A DNA stretch of 64,000 nucleotides from positions 1,116,001 through 1,180,000 of the forward strand of contig NZ_CP047452.1 of assembly GCF_030440595.1 (NCBI RefSeq). The letters run 5' to 3'. This DNA comes from Corynebacterium glucuronolyticum DSM 44120. GTDB lineage: Bacteria; Actinomycetota; Actinomycetes; Mycobacteriales; Mycobacteriaceae. Below, one piece after another: positions 27,501-35,798 of this stretch (position 1 is the first letter of the stretch; every line of letters begins with the position of its first letter). The position numbers and the translations under genes were made by a program. The notes under the pieces are model-generated. The model saw only the letters and a program-made list of their open reading frames with translations, ran no database searches and was not told where the DNA came from.

Positions 27501-28375
27501 TTCCCGAGGCGCAATCCCCGGCCGAGGCCACCGCCGTTTCCGGTGACCACTCCGACGCGGCGGAGGGCACAGCGCCCCACGTGCTGCTGCCGGTATTCCC
27601 CGGAACGAACTCCGAGTACGACATGTCCGAGGCATTCCGGGCTGCCGGTGCTACAACCGAGTTCCTCGTCATTCGCAACCTCACTCCGCAGATGCTGGAG
27701 GAGGACACGCAGGTATTCATCGACAAGCTCGGCACAGCCGATATCCTCGCTTTCTCCGGCGGGTTCTCCCTCGGCGATGAGCCAGATGGTTCCGCAAAGT
27801 TCATGGCCGCATTCCTGCGCACCCCGGAGGTAGCGCAGGCAGTGAGCAGCTTCGTTGCTGGCGATGGCCTTGTCCTCGGCATCTGTAACGGTTTCCAGGC
27901 TCTGGTCAAGAGTGGTTTCCTGCCCTACGGTGATCCCTCCAAGCTGACAGAGACCTCGCCCACGCTGGCCCACAACCGCCAGCTACGGCACGTCTCCAGG
28001 ATTGCCACGACCCGTGTTGCCTCTGTGGATTCGCCGTGGCTTGCGACCTTTACCCCTGGCCAAACCCACCTTGTACCCGTGTCCCATGGTGAGGGAAGGT
28101 TCGTCGTCAGTGAGGAAGATGCCAAGCAGCTGTTTGCTCACCACCAGGTTGCGTTCCAGTATGTGGATGAGAATGAAATTCCGACGATGGAGGCGCCGGC
28201 CAACCCGAACGGCTCGAGCTACGCCATCGAGGGCATCATTTCTCCCGACGGCAGGATCCTGGGCAAGATGGGGCACCCAGAGCGTTTCCGCCCGGGCTTG
28301 ATGAAGAACATCCCCGGTATCTATTCGCAGGACATCTTCCTCAACGCGGTGACGTACTGCAAGAACAGGAAGTAA
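24563..28375 (+). CDS. purL: Phosphoribosylformylglycinamidine synthase, long single-chain form
   Basis: The enzyme (EC 6.3.5.3) makes FGAM from FGAR, glutamine and ATP in purine synthesis. ATG 24563 gives 1270 residues starting MDARLAVRRKPQF, which aligns with the usual start of the long family; ATG 24539 is an alternative. The synthase part has YWSDHCRHTTF, FKNETHNHPTEIEPFGGA and GGKDSMSG. A C-terminal glutaminase domain is fused, with nucleophile Cys near residue 1108 in GICNGFQAL and GHPERF at the end. This resembles the Firmicutes/Bifidobacterium-type long PurL rather than the separate PurS, PurQ and PurL known in C. glutamicum. Just before the FKNETHNHP motif sits a tandem GDGERSDVLH repeat from a 30-bp duplication. 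The gene stands alone, with a strong terminator. Confidence 0.94.
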   Translation: MDARLAVRRKPQFRDEERALLATLNNLSGVQLDSVQILNLYDVFSASESDIESLSASIVCDDRVDDRITSEELTEILNSASGFLAVEPLPGQYDQRADAANQALRLVQPETEASIYSAVLYVFEPAQSDEARAAIRSFLINPVEAGEKDMKVLQAPATGSVEPLRQYPGFNELDEAGLEALLAERGMAMNLADLETIQEYFREEGRTPTDVELSVLDTYWSDHCRHTTFNTELTDIANEGSRFKDQLARALRRYDELRETNGRTHKPRTLMDMGTIMGRELRRTGVMDDQEVSEEINACSVYVDISRGDGERSDVLHGDGERSDVLHGDGERSEPSPWLLMFKNETHNHPTEIEPFGGASTCLGGAIRDPLSGRSWVYQALRLSGAGDINTPREETLEGKLPQADISARATAGYSSYGNQIGLATTNVREFVHPGYVAKRMELGAVVAAAPVENVKRLEPAHGDVVIILGGRTGRDGIGGATGSSKAHNDTSLATSGAEVQKGNPVNERKIQRLFRNPEVAQMIVRCNDFGAGGVAVAVGELADSLDIHLERVPLKYAGLNAREIAISESQERMAVVVRAENAARFIELAETENLEATQLAEVTDSGRLRMFNGEDLVLDLSRAFIDTNGAARSQSVSLVDAPMEAPHAAPASVAEALASPAGGSQEGMVEQFDSTVGRSTVLMPFGGKHQKTFEMASIQSLPVAGGTPTSSVMTYGYSPELASESPFLMGAYSVVEALARLTAAGADATTAWLTVQEYFQRLDQEPERWGEVTQAILGLLEAQDAFQVAAIGGKDSMSGTYGDGLHVPPTLVTFAVAVIDKADAISAAIPDAGLPLYLLPHTPLESGEPDYEALRTNFADFTALAARGEVRAASAVTQAGIGATIVNMVAGNGLGFTGSADISWVEAHLGGIVFAVSEGVTVPESARLLGQTTNDGELSFGAEHLSVDKALDIAEERYRSVFPLNDAAGEDLPDFATKLPEAQSPAEATAVSGDHSDAAEGTAPHVLLPVFPGTNSEYDMSEAFRAAGATTEFLVIRNLTPQMLEEDTQVFIDKLGTADILAFSGGFSLGDEPDGSAKFMAAFLRTPEVAQAVSSFVAGDGLVLGICNGFQALVKSGFLPYGDPSKLTETSPTLAHNRQLRHVSRIATTRVASVDSPWLATFTPGQTHLVPVSHGEGRFVVSEEDAKQLFAHHQVAFQYVDENEIPTMEAPANPNGSSYAIEGIISPDGRILGKMGHPERFRPGLMKNIPGIYSQDIFLNAVTYCKNRK
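25483..25558 (+). repeat. In-frame 30-bp tandem repeat inside purL
   Basis: Two perfect 30-bp units (25483-25512 and 25513-25542) plus a 16-bp partial third encode GDGERSDVLH twice and then GDGERSE. The last unit pairs with downstream sequence: CATGGCGACGGT (from 25541) and ACCGTCGCCATG (from 25564) form a 12-bp inverted repeat with an 11-nt loop. Confidence 0.9.
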
Positions 28376-28412
28376 ACACCGCAGGAGCCGGTTAGACCCG
28401 ACTCGTTCCGCT

Positions 28413-28452
28413 GTGGCCTGGTGAGCAACTTCTCACCAGGCCACATTTTTGT
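28413..28452 (+). terminator. purL terminator
   Basis: A 13-bp perfect stem (GTGGCCTGGTGAG with CTCACCAGGCCAC, 6-nt loop) is followed by ATTTTTGTG, 37 bp after the purL stop. Confidence 0.92.
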
Positions 28453-28789
28453 GTGGGATATTGACAAGTTATGTGTAGATGCCCGCAGAGCTGCTCTACA
28501 CAGATGCGGCCACTTAATGTGATCGATCTTTTTTGGCGGTACGAGGCACCCCGCATATTGGGGGAGTTCACGCTGGGTTGTGCACGGACGGAGTGCGCGC
28601 AGTGCCGGGGCGTGGTTCACTGCAGGTGTCTACCGGTGCAGTGGGCCAGCAGGCGCACAATTTGGTGTCCGCGTGCGTGTTTTTCTGTTAGCGGTTGGTG
28701 GCTTGGACGCGATGGAAAAAGCTTCGCTAGTTACGGAACCAGATGAACTGCTCATCGCGTCTAAGTAGTGGAGATGCACAACGTCTGCT
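28453..28789. other. Intergenic, nothing recognised
   Basis: This gap between the purL terminator and the lipoprotein gene must hold the promoter of the lipoprotein/WXG-like pair. A TTGACA at 28461-28466 has no well-spaced -10. No gene is supported. Confidence 0.35.
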
Positions 28790-28804
28790 GAAAGGAGGAA
28801 TAGT

Positions 28805-29389
28805 ATGGATCGAAGTAAAGCATCAGGTTTTTCAACCGTCAGGAGCGGTTTCGTCTTTACTCTGCTGTCAATTCTTTTTCTCTCCGGATGTGCTCAATTT
28901 CTGGGAGCTGACCAAGGCCTCTCACCGGAGGATGAGCCATACCTTTTCGATCGCTGGGATCCTAACTTCCATCTGGCTCAGCCGTGTGCGGATGTGACAG
29001 AGGAGAGACTAGCGGAGCTAGGGCTAATGCGTTTGCCAGATGAAACGGGGATCCCCGACCGTGAAGGTCTCGACTCCTGTTCCTTCGACACTGAAGACGG
29101 TGGAATGGTCATCATGTCTGGTGGCGCTTACAAACTCGCAGCTGTGACACGGAGGTGGTTGACGCTCGACTACTCGCCTAAGGAATCTAAACATCCGGCT
29201 CTTGCATACAAACAAGATGGATCAGACGATTCTTGCAACATAGCTGCCGAGACCCCGCGCGGGACTGTAGAGGTTCACTTCAAACCTTCATTTGAGGTTG
29301 ATCTATCGGAGCCGGAGCAGTGCGCGCAGGCTGAAAATTACTTTGATTTATTGATCGGGGAGAAACTCAATGAGTACCGTAAAAATTGA
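28805..29389 (+). CDS. Putative lipoprotein, DUF3558-like
   Basis: The 194-residue protein begins with a lipoprotein signal peptide: basic start, hydrophobic segment FVFTLLSILF and lipobox LSGC with Cys29. After lipidation it would sit on the outer face of the cytoplasmic membrane. The mature part has four further well-spaced cysteines (in PCADV, DSCSF, DSCNI and EQCAQ), likely two disulfides, a layout reminiscent of actinobacterial DUF3558 lipoproteins; that assignment is tentative. AAAGGAGG lies ideally before the ATG. Its last 20 bases overlap the start of the next gene, so the two are translationally coupled and probably act together at the cell surface. Confidence 0.8.
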   Translation: MDRSKASGFSTVRSGFVFTLLSILFLSGCAQFLGADQGLSPEDEPYLFDRWDPNFHLAQPCADVTEERLAELGLMRLPDETGIPDREGLDSCSFDTEDGGMVIMSGGAYKLAAVTRRWLTLDYSPKESKHPALAYKQDGSDDSCNIAAETPRGTVEVHFKPSFEVDLSEPEQCAQAENYFDLLIGEKLNEYRKN

Positions 29390-31208
29390 TCCGGACCAAT
29401 TGCTTGATTGCTCCAGGGCACTGGGCGAAGTTGGCGAACACTCATCACGGTTGGCATCGAAAATTGCTCTTAACAACAACCTCGGTAGTTTCACCCGTGT
29501 TTCTGGATTAGATCAGTTGGGTCGGGAGCATGCAGGCGTATTGGATACGGGGCCGGGGTCTGCGAGGGTTGTAGCTCAGGGGTTGGGGGAAGTGATCAGT
29601 GGGCTTGCGCGTGGCTTACAGGCGACTGTGCATGGGTTTGAGGCGCAGGAAGATGTGTTTGCTCGATCATTAGATCGCTTGCATGATGCGGGCTCTAGTC
29701 CGGGAATTTGTGGCGGTGAATCAGGTGGTGTGCCGGCTGAGAAGCTGGGAATGATTGCTCTTCCAGAGCACGTGGCACCGGTGCCCGTTGTGGTGGGACA
29801 GAAGGTGGTTGTGCCAGCGGGGAGTGTGCTGGAATTGCTGCGGGATTATTTCACCACCCACACTTCTGCTATTGGAGAGGCGGCCTCGGCGTGGAAGGGG
29901 TTGCACACTTCTATGGTGGAGGTAACTGGTCGGTTGCGCAGTATTGCTAACGGAATTGTGGACGCCAACCGCGGTGAGGTTATCGATGCGATTGTTGACA
30001 AGTTGCGGGTTACAAGTGAGGCGACGGAGTCCTTTGGGACGAATGCGGAAGCGATGGCCAGGTGGTCGGGGCGAATCGGGCTGACACATAAGTTGGGAAT
30101 TGCTGCGGCCGGTGCGATCAATGGTTCCGTGTTGGCAAACCCGATTCCAGGTGCGCGTCAGCTACAAGAGCAGTTGGCACTTGTGGCGTATGCCCGGGTG
30201 GCAATGCCTCCATTGCTGTCATTGGCAGAACCTCGAGTGGGTTCACTCCTCGATACCGTTGTACCACCCTCTACTGGTGGGGCGTGGGAGGCAGAGATGG
30301 ATGAGCTGGTGAGTGGATCTAAGAAGGACTTCGATGGCCAGTTGGAAAGGATCCGGTCTGGTAACCCGGATCCCGTGCTTGTTCGTGCGTTACAGCACGC
30401 CACCGACGATGGGTCGGTCAGCCAACAGGTCGAGGCTTCACCGGGTGCGCGTCTTGAGGAGACTCCAGTGTTAGCTGGTCAGTCGCATACCGCTCCGCAG
30501 GGATTGACCGTGCCATTAGCTGGTGGACATGGTGGTGGGCTCACCCCAGTGGGATCCTCCCCGGCTGGGACCGGTATGCCAGTGATTTCGTCTGTGCCTG
30601 GGGATCTCGGGCGCGAAGGTATCGAGGGCGGGGCTGCGGTGCCTGTGGGAGCAGTAAACAGCGGTGTTGGAGGAGCTAACGCTAGGGGTGGATCCTGCGT
30701 CGATAGGTCGGAGACACACCCGGTGTCGACCGTGGCTCCAGCAGGTGTGGGTCGAAACGGTGGTCAACGCGGCACCACAGCTGGCAAACGATTGCCATCT
30801 GCTGCAGGTAGCAGTAAACACCAGGGCGGTAGTGGAATTGCTGCTGGTAGTGCTTTTGGTGCCATCAGTGGTGGGACTGCTGCCAGGAATATCGCCGGTG
30901 GCCTAGGTGGAGTGGGGTTCAGCAAGCTACCGGCAATTCCTGACAGCGGGTCTCACACAGGTAGTACAGTCCGCGCTGGTACGGCCCATGGAGGAAACGT
31001 GGGGGTTCCGGCCTCTGGTAGTCGAGCAACAGGCGGGTATGGCCGTGGAGTGATGCCCATGAACATGGGGGCGAGTAAGGACAAGAAGACGACCAGACCG
31101 GTGAAGACCGTCCTCTCCGAGCTGGAGCAAGACGCCAACACCAAGGCGATCCTCGGAGAGGTACCACCCATGGTTCCAGGCACCATCGGTGCATGGGCGC
31201 GCTCCTAA
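29370..31208 (+). CDS. WXG-like helical protein with Gly/Ser-rich tail
   Basis: This 612-residue protein has no signal peptide or membrane segment. Residues 1-110 look helical and resemble WXG100/PE-type hairpins (ALGEVGEHSSRLASKI, then HAGVLDTGPGSARVVAQGLGEVISGLARGLQATVHGFEAQED). A second helical region has Trp175 in SAWKGLHTSM, a literal W-x-G. Residues from about 350 to 580 are low-complexity Gly/Ser/Thr/Pro. The chain ends in a compact segment, VLSELEQDANTKAILGEVPP followed by GTIGAWARS. It overlaps the lipoprotein gene by 20 bp. A secreted or surface-associated substrate of a type VII-like pathway is possible but inferred; no secretion ATPase is in the window. I know of no characterised homologue. 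Confidence 0.7.
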   Translation: MSTVKIDPDQLLDCSRALGEVGEHSSRLASKIALNNNLGSFTRVSGLDQLGREHAGVLDTGPGSARVVAQGLGEVISGLARGLQATVHGFEAQEDVFARSLDRLHDAGSSPGICGGESGGVPAEKLGMIALPEHVAPVPVVVGQKVVVPAGSVLELLRDYFTTHTSAIGEAASAWKGLHTSMVEVTGRLRSIANGIVDANRGEVIDAIVDKLRVTSEATESFGTNAEAMARWSGRIGLTHKLGIAAAGAINGSVLANPIPGARQLQEQLALVAYARVAMPPLLSLAEPRVGSLLDTVVPPSTGGAWEAEMDELVSGSKKDFDGQLERIRSGNPDPVLVRALQHATDDGSVSQQVEASPGARLEETPVLAGQSHTAPQGLTVPLAGGHGGGLTPVGSSPAGTGMPVISSVPGDLGREGIEGGAAVPVGAVNSGVGGANARGGSCVDRSETHPVSTVAPAGVGRNGGQRGTTAGKRLPSAAGSSKHQGGSGIAAGSAFGAISGGTAARNIAGGLGGVGFSKLPAIPDSGSHTGSTVRAGTAHGGNVGVPASGSRATGGYGRGVMPMNMGASKDKKTTRPVKTVLSELEQDANTKAILGEVPPMVPGTIGAWARS

Positions 31209-31789
31209 CTGGCTTAGTAACGGTGGCCGGTACACGTAAAGGTGACTGGTAGATGCCATCGGGCCGTGCAGTGGTAGCGAGGATGTTCACAGTTGGTGGC
31301 GTAGCTGGGACACGGCGGCACAACAGGTATTCAGCGGTGCGACTGGGGAATAACAGTGCCATGGGGACAGCAACCCCGTCGCCACAGAGGTGCGCCCATC
31401 GTAGCGATGCCGAGGGGCGGGGTAACGGGTAACCAGTGGAGCGTCGACAAGCGATGAGAAAGGTAAGAAGGGGGAAACGAAGCGGGAAAGGAAACTTTAG
31501 GAGGGAGTGAATGGGGAAGGGAAACGTTTAGAAAGGGGGAGTGAATGGGGAAGGGAAACGTTTAGAAAGGGGGAGTGAATGGGGAAGGGAAGATGGAGAG
31601 AAGTGGAAAACGTGCACACAGCCTTCAATCAGAGAGATGGGCGATGATTTCTGGACATGGCGTGGACGTAGCCGACACATGTTTCAGTGATTGTCCTTTA
31701 CAGGGCTGGATATGTCGCTACTCTGGGGTGACCGTGGATGATCCGCCCTACTAGCTGGCGTGCTGGGCGATGACAGTATTGTTTTCACC
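31209..31789. other. Intergenic region upstream of the cysteine desulfurase gene
   Basis: A 580-bp gap rich in purines on the plus strand, containing the 34-bp tandem repeat at 31503-31591. No terminator or gene was recognised. Confidence 0.4.
31503..31591 (+). repeat. 34-bp tandem repeat, 2.6 copies
   Basis: Two full 34-bp units start at 31503 and 31537, and a 21-bp partial unit starts at 31571. Each unit begins GGGAGTGAATGGGGAAGGG and ends ACGTTTAGAAAGG. The array is purine-rich on the plus strand and lies 200 bp before the desulfurase gene. Confidence 0.9.
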
Positions 31790-32956
31790 ATGAGCACTCG
31801 GACGACTCGAACCACTTCCCACTATTTTGATCACGCTGCCACAACGCCTATACGGCAGTCAGCGGTCGATGCGTGGGGAGAAAATTCCGATGTCCTGAAC
31901 CCCGGAGGCAGCTACGCATCGGGACGGCGAGCACAGGCGGTGCTCGCTGAGGCACGGGAGATCATCGCTGATGCGCTTAGCTGCGAGCCGATTGAGGTGA
32001 TCTTTACGGGTTCTGGTACTGAAGCGGATAACCTGGCTGTCCGTGGACTCCTTCAAAATGCAGTGGACCGAGAAGAAACGCTACGTATCGTCACCACACC
32101 GATCGAGCACCCGGCCGTCAAAGAGACGGTGTCATCCCTGGCTACGCGGATGCCACACGTTCAGGTGGATTACCTGCCGGTCACCTCGTCGGGGCACATC
32201 GAAGACCTTGAACTCCTGGATTTGCCTGCCACCGTTGCGGCGGTTATGTGGGCAAACAACGAGACCGGGGCCATCCAGCCGATCACCAAGGTGGCAGAAA
32301 AATGCCAGGAAACCGAAACTCCCCTCCACGTCGATGCCGTTCAAGTGGTTGGGCACCTTCCCGTGGATTTTTCCGCACTGGGGGCGACAACGATGGCAGC
32401 CAGCGCTCACAAATTCGGCGGGCCACGAGGAGTGGGAATTCTTCTGGCAAAGCGTTCACCGGTACCCTCACCGGTCATCACAGGGGGAGGCCAGCAGCGG
32501 GGAATCCGCCCGGGAACTCCTGATGCCGCCGGAGCGATGGCAACTGCGGTGGCATTAAGGGAAGCGGTGACCGAAATGGATGGCGAACGCGCACGGTTGG
32601 AAAGTCTCACCGCACGGCTGCGGGACGGCCTGAAGGAAAGCGTCGACAAGCTCGTCGTGCACACGAGCGAGCCGAACCTGCCCGGACACCTCTTCGTCAG
32701 TTTCCCTGGTGCTGAGGCGGATTCTCTCATCATGCTGTTCGATTCCCTTGGAATCGAGGTTGCCGCAGGCTCGGCATGCTCGTCTGGCGTGAACCGGGCA
32801 TCGCACGTTCTCCTAGCGATGGGAGTTGAAGAGAAAGTTGCCCGCGGTGCTATTCGTTTCACCCTGGGCCGGACGACCTCCCAGGAGGACGTGGACTTCC
32901 TTCTCGCTCATGCCGCCGACGTGGTTGAGCGTGCACGATTGGCTGGTATGGCCTAA
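31790..32956 (+). CDS. iscS: Cysteine desulfurase (NifS/IscS family)
   Basis: This PLP enzyme (EC 2.8.1.7) removes sulfur from cysteine and passes it on as persulfide, here most likely to MnmA for tRNA 2-thiolation and possibly to Fe-S assembly. The 388 residues contain YFDHAATTPIR, TGSGTEADNLAV, WANNETGAIQP, the PLP-lysine motif SAHKFGGPRGVG and the catalytic loop Cys in SACSSG. The ATG at 31790 fits the family start; a GTG at 31760 is the alternative. There is no Shine-Dalgarno before the ATG. mnmA follows after about 135 bp, the conserved order in Mycobacteriales. Confidence 0.94.
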   Translation: MSTRTTRTTSHYFDHAATTPIRQSAVDAWGENSDVLNPGGSYASGRRAQAVLAEAREIIADALSCEPIEVIFTGSGTEADNLAVRGLLQNAVDREETLRIVTTPIEHPAVKETVSSLATRMPHVQVDYLPVTSSGHIEDLELLDLPATVAAVMWANNETGAIQPITKVAEKCQETETPLHVDAVQVVGHLPVDFSALGATTMAASAHKFGGPRGVGILLAKRSPVPSPVITGGGQQRGIRPGTPDAAGAMATAVALREAVTEMDGERARLESLTARLRDGLKESVDKLVVHTSEPNLPGHLFVSFPGAEADSLIMLFDSLGIEVAAGSACSSGVNRASHVLLAMGVEEKVARGAIRFTLGRTTSQEDVDFLLAHAADVVERARLAGMA

Positions 32957-33091
32957 ACAAAGTAGGCGTTTCCTACACGTGGACAAAGGTCCTATACTGA
33001 CTAGCCGATTGTTTACTGGTAGCCGATTATCAACCTGCTCGTTCGTCCACGGGTGGGAATAAGACGAACGCGGGAAGTGTTGAGAATAGCC

Positions 33092-34168
33092 ATGAGAGTT
33101 CTTGCAGCAATGAGTGGAGGAGTGGACAGTGCCGTCGCCGCAGCGCGAGCTGTTGAGGCAGGCCACGATGTTGTAGGCGTGCACCTGGCACTGTCGCGAG
33201 ACCCACAATCCGTTAGGGAATCCTCCCGTGGCTGCTGCTCTCTTGAAGATTCTGCAGACGCTCGTCGCGTGTGCGACAAGCTGGGCATTCCGTTTTACGT
33301 GTGGGACTTTTCCGACCGCTTCAAAGAAGACGTCATCGACGACTTTGTCGAATCCTACGCGATGGGGGAAACACCCAACCCGTGCTTGCGCTGCAACGAG
33401 AAGATCAAGTTCCGGGCACTGCTGGAGCGTGGCATCGCCCTCGGCTTCGATGCTGTCGCCACTGGACACTACGCGACCATCGATGAGAACGGCTATTTGC
33501 GGCGATCGGTAGATCCCAAGAAGGATCAGTCCTACGTGCTTGGTGTGCTGACCGCCGATGAACTTGCACACTGCTACTTCCCTGTGGGCAATACAGAGAA
33601 GCCCCAGATCCGGGAAGAAGCCGCTCGGCACGGTTTCTCCGTGGCAAAAAAGCCGGACAGCTACGACATTTGCTTCATTCCCGACGGCAACACGAAGGCC
33701 TTTTTGGGTAAGCACATCGGTATGCGCCCCGGCGTAATTGTGGATGAAGACGGCAACAAGCTCCAGGACCATGACGGTGTCTATGGCTACACCATCGGTC
33801 AGCGCAAGGGACTGAACATCCGCGTTCCCGCAGCTGACGGACGGCCGCGTTATGTGACGGACATTGATGCAGCAACCGGAACCGTAACTGTTGGTCCGCG
33901 CGAGCACCTGGCAGTCCATACGATCATCGCTGACCGCCTCAAGCAACTGCATCCTGCGTTCAATGGAGATGTGGAGTGCCAGGTGCAGGTCCGTGCGCAT
34001 GGGGAGGTTGTGCCGTGTTCTGCGCACATTGAGGGCGATACTATGACGCTGACGCTCAAGCAACCATTGTCTGGCGTTGCACGTGGTCAGGCGGCAGTTG
34101 TCTACCTTCCAGACCAAGCCGGTGACATCGTCCTCGGTTCCGGCACGATCTGCGGGACGGTGCACTAG
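33092..34168 (+). CDS. mnmA: tRNA-specific 2-thiouridylase MnmA
   Basis: MnmA (EC 2.8.1.13) adenylates and thiolates U34 of Lys, Glu and Gln tRNAs using sulfur from a cysteine desulfurase. The 358-residue product from ATG 33092 begins [17 protein letters not shown], the PP-loop. The two catalytic cysteines are in [12 protein letters not shown] and [11 protein letters not shown], and [10 protein letters not shown] is also typical. The open frame extends 13 codons upstream without a matching start. The next gene begins on the base after the stop codon, so the two are coupled. Confidence 0.96.
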   Translation: MRVLAAMSGGVDSAVAAARAVEAGHDVVGVHLALSRDPQSVRESSRGCCSLEDSADARRVCDKLGIPFYVWDFSDRFKEDVIDDFVESYAMGETPNPCLRCNEKIKFRALLERGIALGFDAVATGHYATIDENGYLRRSVDPKKDQSYVLGVLTADELAHCYFPVGNTEKPQIREEAARHGFSVAKKPDSYDICFIPDGNTKAFLGKHIGMRPGVIVDEDGNKLQDHDGVYGYTIGQRKGLNIRVPAADGRPRYVTDIDAATGTVTVGPREHLAVHTIIADRLKQLHPAFNGDVECQVQVRAHGEVVPCSAHIEGDTMTLTLKQPLSGVARGQAAVVYLPDQAGDIVLGSGTICGTVH

Positions 34169-35086
34169 ATGGTTGCCCTAGGGGTCGGTGAAGTTACCGC
34201 CGCCACCTTTGCTGAAGCCTGCGATATCGTCATTAGTGAGACGGGGGATCTCCCGCACATCCCGCAGCTTTCCGCTCGCGGACCCTGGTACGATCCGGTC
34301 GGCCGAACGACCGCGCTTGTCGACGGCCTTCACGTCGACGTTCGCTCCCGTGGTTGGGTAGTCACGCCACGCGGCAGTCGCGCTGCTAATCGGGCCAAAG
34401 ACGGTCTTGACAGAGATATCGATACGGTGGAGGAGCTCTGGCCGTCCCATGCGGATACGGTGAAGGTACATTGTCTCGGGCCGTGGTCTTTGGCCACGAA
34501 GATGGAGCTTGCCAACGGGCACCGCGTGCTGAGCGATAGGTCGGCGACCATTGACATATCTGAGGCTCTTACTGCAGGTCTTGTTGCTCATGCGAAAGAC
34601 ATTGCGCGGCGCTTTTCCTCCTCTCGCATCGTGGTCCAATTCGACGAGCCGTATCTTGGGTCCATCCGAGCAGGGGCAGTGCCGGGGACATCCGATTTCG
34701 ACACTCTCCGCCCGGTGCCGGTCGACGAGCTACAGCGAGTTTTGTTTCCTGCTTACGAGGCCGTGCGTGCCGCTGTCGACGAGCAGGTAGCCTATGTTCC
34801 CGTAATCAACCAGATCGGGTACGCCCCGCAATGGGACGTAATGCCAAGTGAGGGGGCGCTGATCGATCTGGCATTCGTCACCAATTCCGCACAACTTGAT
34901 GCTGCGGGTACAGCACTCGAAGAGTTAGCCGATGCAGGTGGCCACTGTGCTGTGTCTGCCAATCGTGATGAACTCGAGCGCGTCTGTAGTGAGCTCGGAC
35001 AGGACAGGGGAGTCTTTGATATTTGGGCGCGAGGTGGAGCGGAGGCATACCGCACGGCGTACGAGCTTGACCGCTTCATCCGCTAA
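34169..35086 (+). CDS. MetE-like (UROD/MetE superfamily) protein
   Basis: The 305-residue protein resembles the C-terminal barrel of cobalamin-independent methionine synthase, with VKVHCLGPWSLATKMELANG, VVQFDEPYL and DAGGHCAVSAN. It is less than half the length of MetE and lacks the N-terminal domain, so it is not a full methionine synthase. It matches the conserved protein found between mnmA and ligA in mycobacteria (Rv3015c position). Its reaction is unknown. It starts immediately at the mnmA stop, so coexpression with tRNA thiolation genes is likely. Confidence 0.8.
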   Translation: MVALGVGEVTAATFAEACDIVISETGDLPHIPQLSARGPWYDPVGRTTALVDGLHVDVRSRGWVVTPRGSRAANRAKDGLDRDIDTVEELWPSHADTVKVHCLGPWSLATKMELANGHRVLSDRSATIDISEALTAGLVAHAKDIARRFSSSRIVVQFDEPYLGSIRAGAVPGTSDFDTLRPVPVDELQRVLFPAYEAVRAAVDEQVAYVPVINQIGYAPQWDVMPSEGALIDLAFVTNSAQLDAAGTALEELADAGGHCAVSANRDELERVCSELGQDRGVFDIWARGGAEAYRTAYELDRFIR

Positions 35087-35125
35087 TGCGCGGTAGTCGC
35101 TTACGCTATCCACCGCATTTACACA

Positions 35126-35171
35126 CTGCTTAACATTTAACTGGTGAGCTGCTTAACATTTAACTGGTGAG
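35126..35171 (+). repeat. 23-bp tandem duplication
   Basis: Two perfect adjacent 23-bp copies (35126-35148 and 35149-35171), each containing GCTTAACATTTAACTGGTGA. They lie 40 bp after the MetE-like gene. Confidence 0.9.
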
Positions 35172-35765
35172 GAAAATTGTTGGAATTTATCCTGTCCTCG
35201 TGCTCACCGGAGAATCCTCTCTTGTCTGAGTCTGGCTAAACGACAGGGGGTATTCGATCGCGCGTAAGGACCTGCGATGTAAGAGACAGGTGAGTAATCC
35301 TTAAGGAGAATTCATCCACCGGAATTTAGCGTGTGGGCGAAGATGCACTGTGGGGCTTTGAGGGGAGTGGTGCACACCTGAGCTCCAATCTGGACGGCCG
35401 CTGAGGAGATCTTGTATTTGGTACCTGTGGTGTGCATGTGAAGCACATCTGCTTCGTGGGGGGTAATTCGGGGGTAATAGGGCGTACAGGGGTAAATTTT
35501 CGGGGCAAACATAAGTAATTGGTTTTGCGACGAAAACTTACAAGAAACTGAGCAACCTGAGGTAGTAGCGATTCCTGTAAGTGCACACGTCAAATGGGGG
35601 AATGTAAGGGGGTGGCTGTGTGGTTGGCGGGACAAACTCCAATAACCTGCGAATTGAATATTTCATAGACTTACCTTTGTATGTGTTGCGCAGGTACGGA
35701 AGATGTGATTTTATTAAGTGCGAAATTTAAGAAACCTTAATGCCGACTTAATTTCATGATTGAAA

Positions 35766-35771
35766 TATAAT
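35766..35771 (+). promoter_or_regulatory. Consensus -10 of the surface-protein gene
   Basis: A perfect TATAAT lies 28 bp before the GTAACATG start. No good -35 hexamer is present at 16-18 bp upstream. Confidence 0.5.
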
Positions 35772-35798
35772 TTATGCCGGTGTCGGACTGGAGGTAAC

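Larger units (their letters stand above)
35087..35798. other. Intergenic region upstream of the giant surface-protein gene
   Basis: A 710-bp AT-rich gap. It has a perfect 23-bp tandem duplication at 35126-35171 and a TATAAT box at 35766-35771. A 107-codon minus-strand frame at 35312-35635 has no family features or clear ribosome binding site and is not called. Confidence 0.45.
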
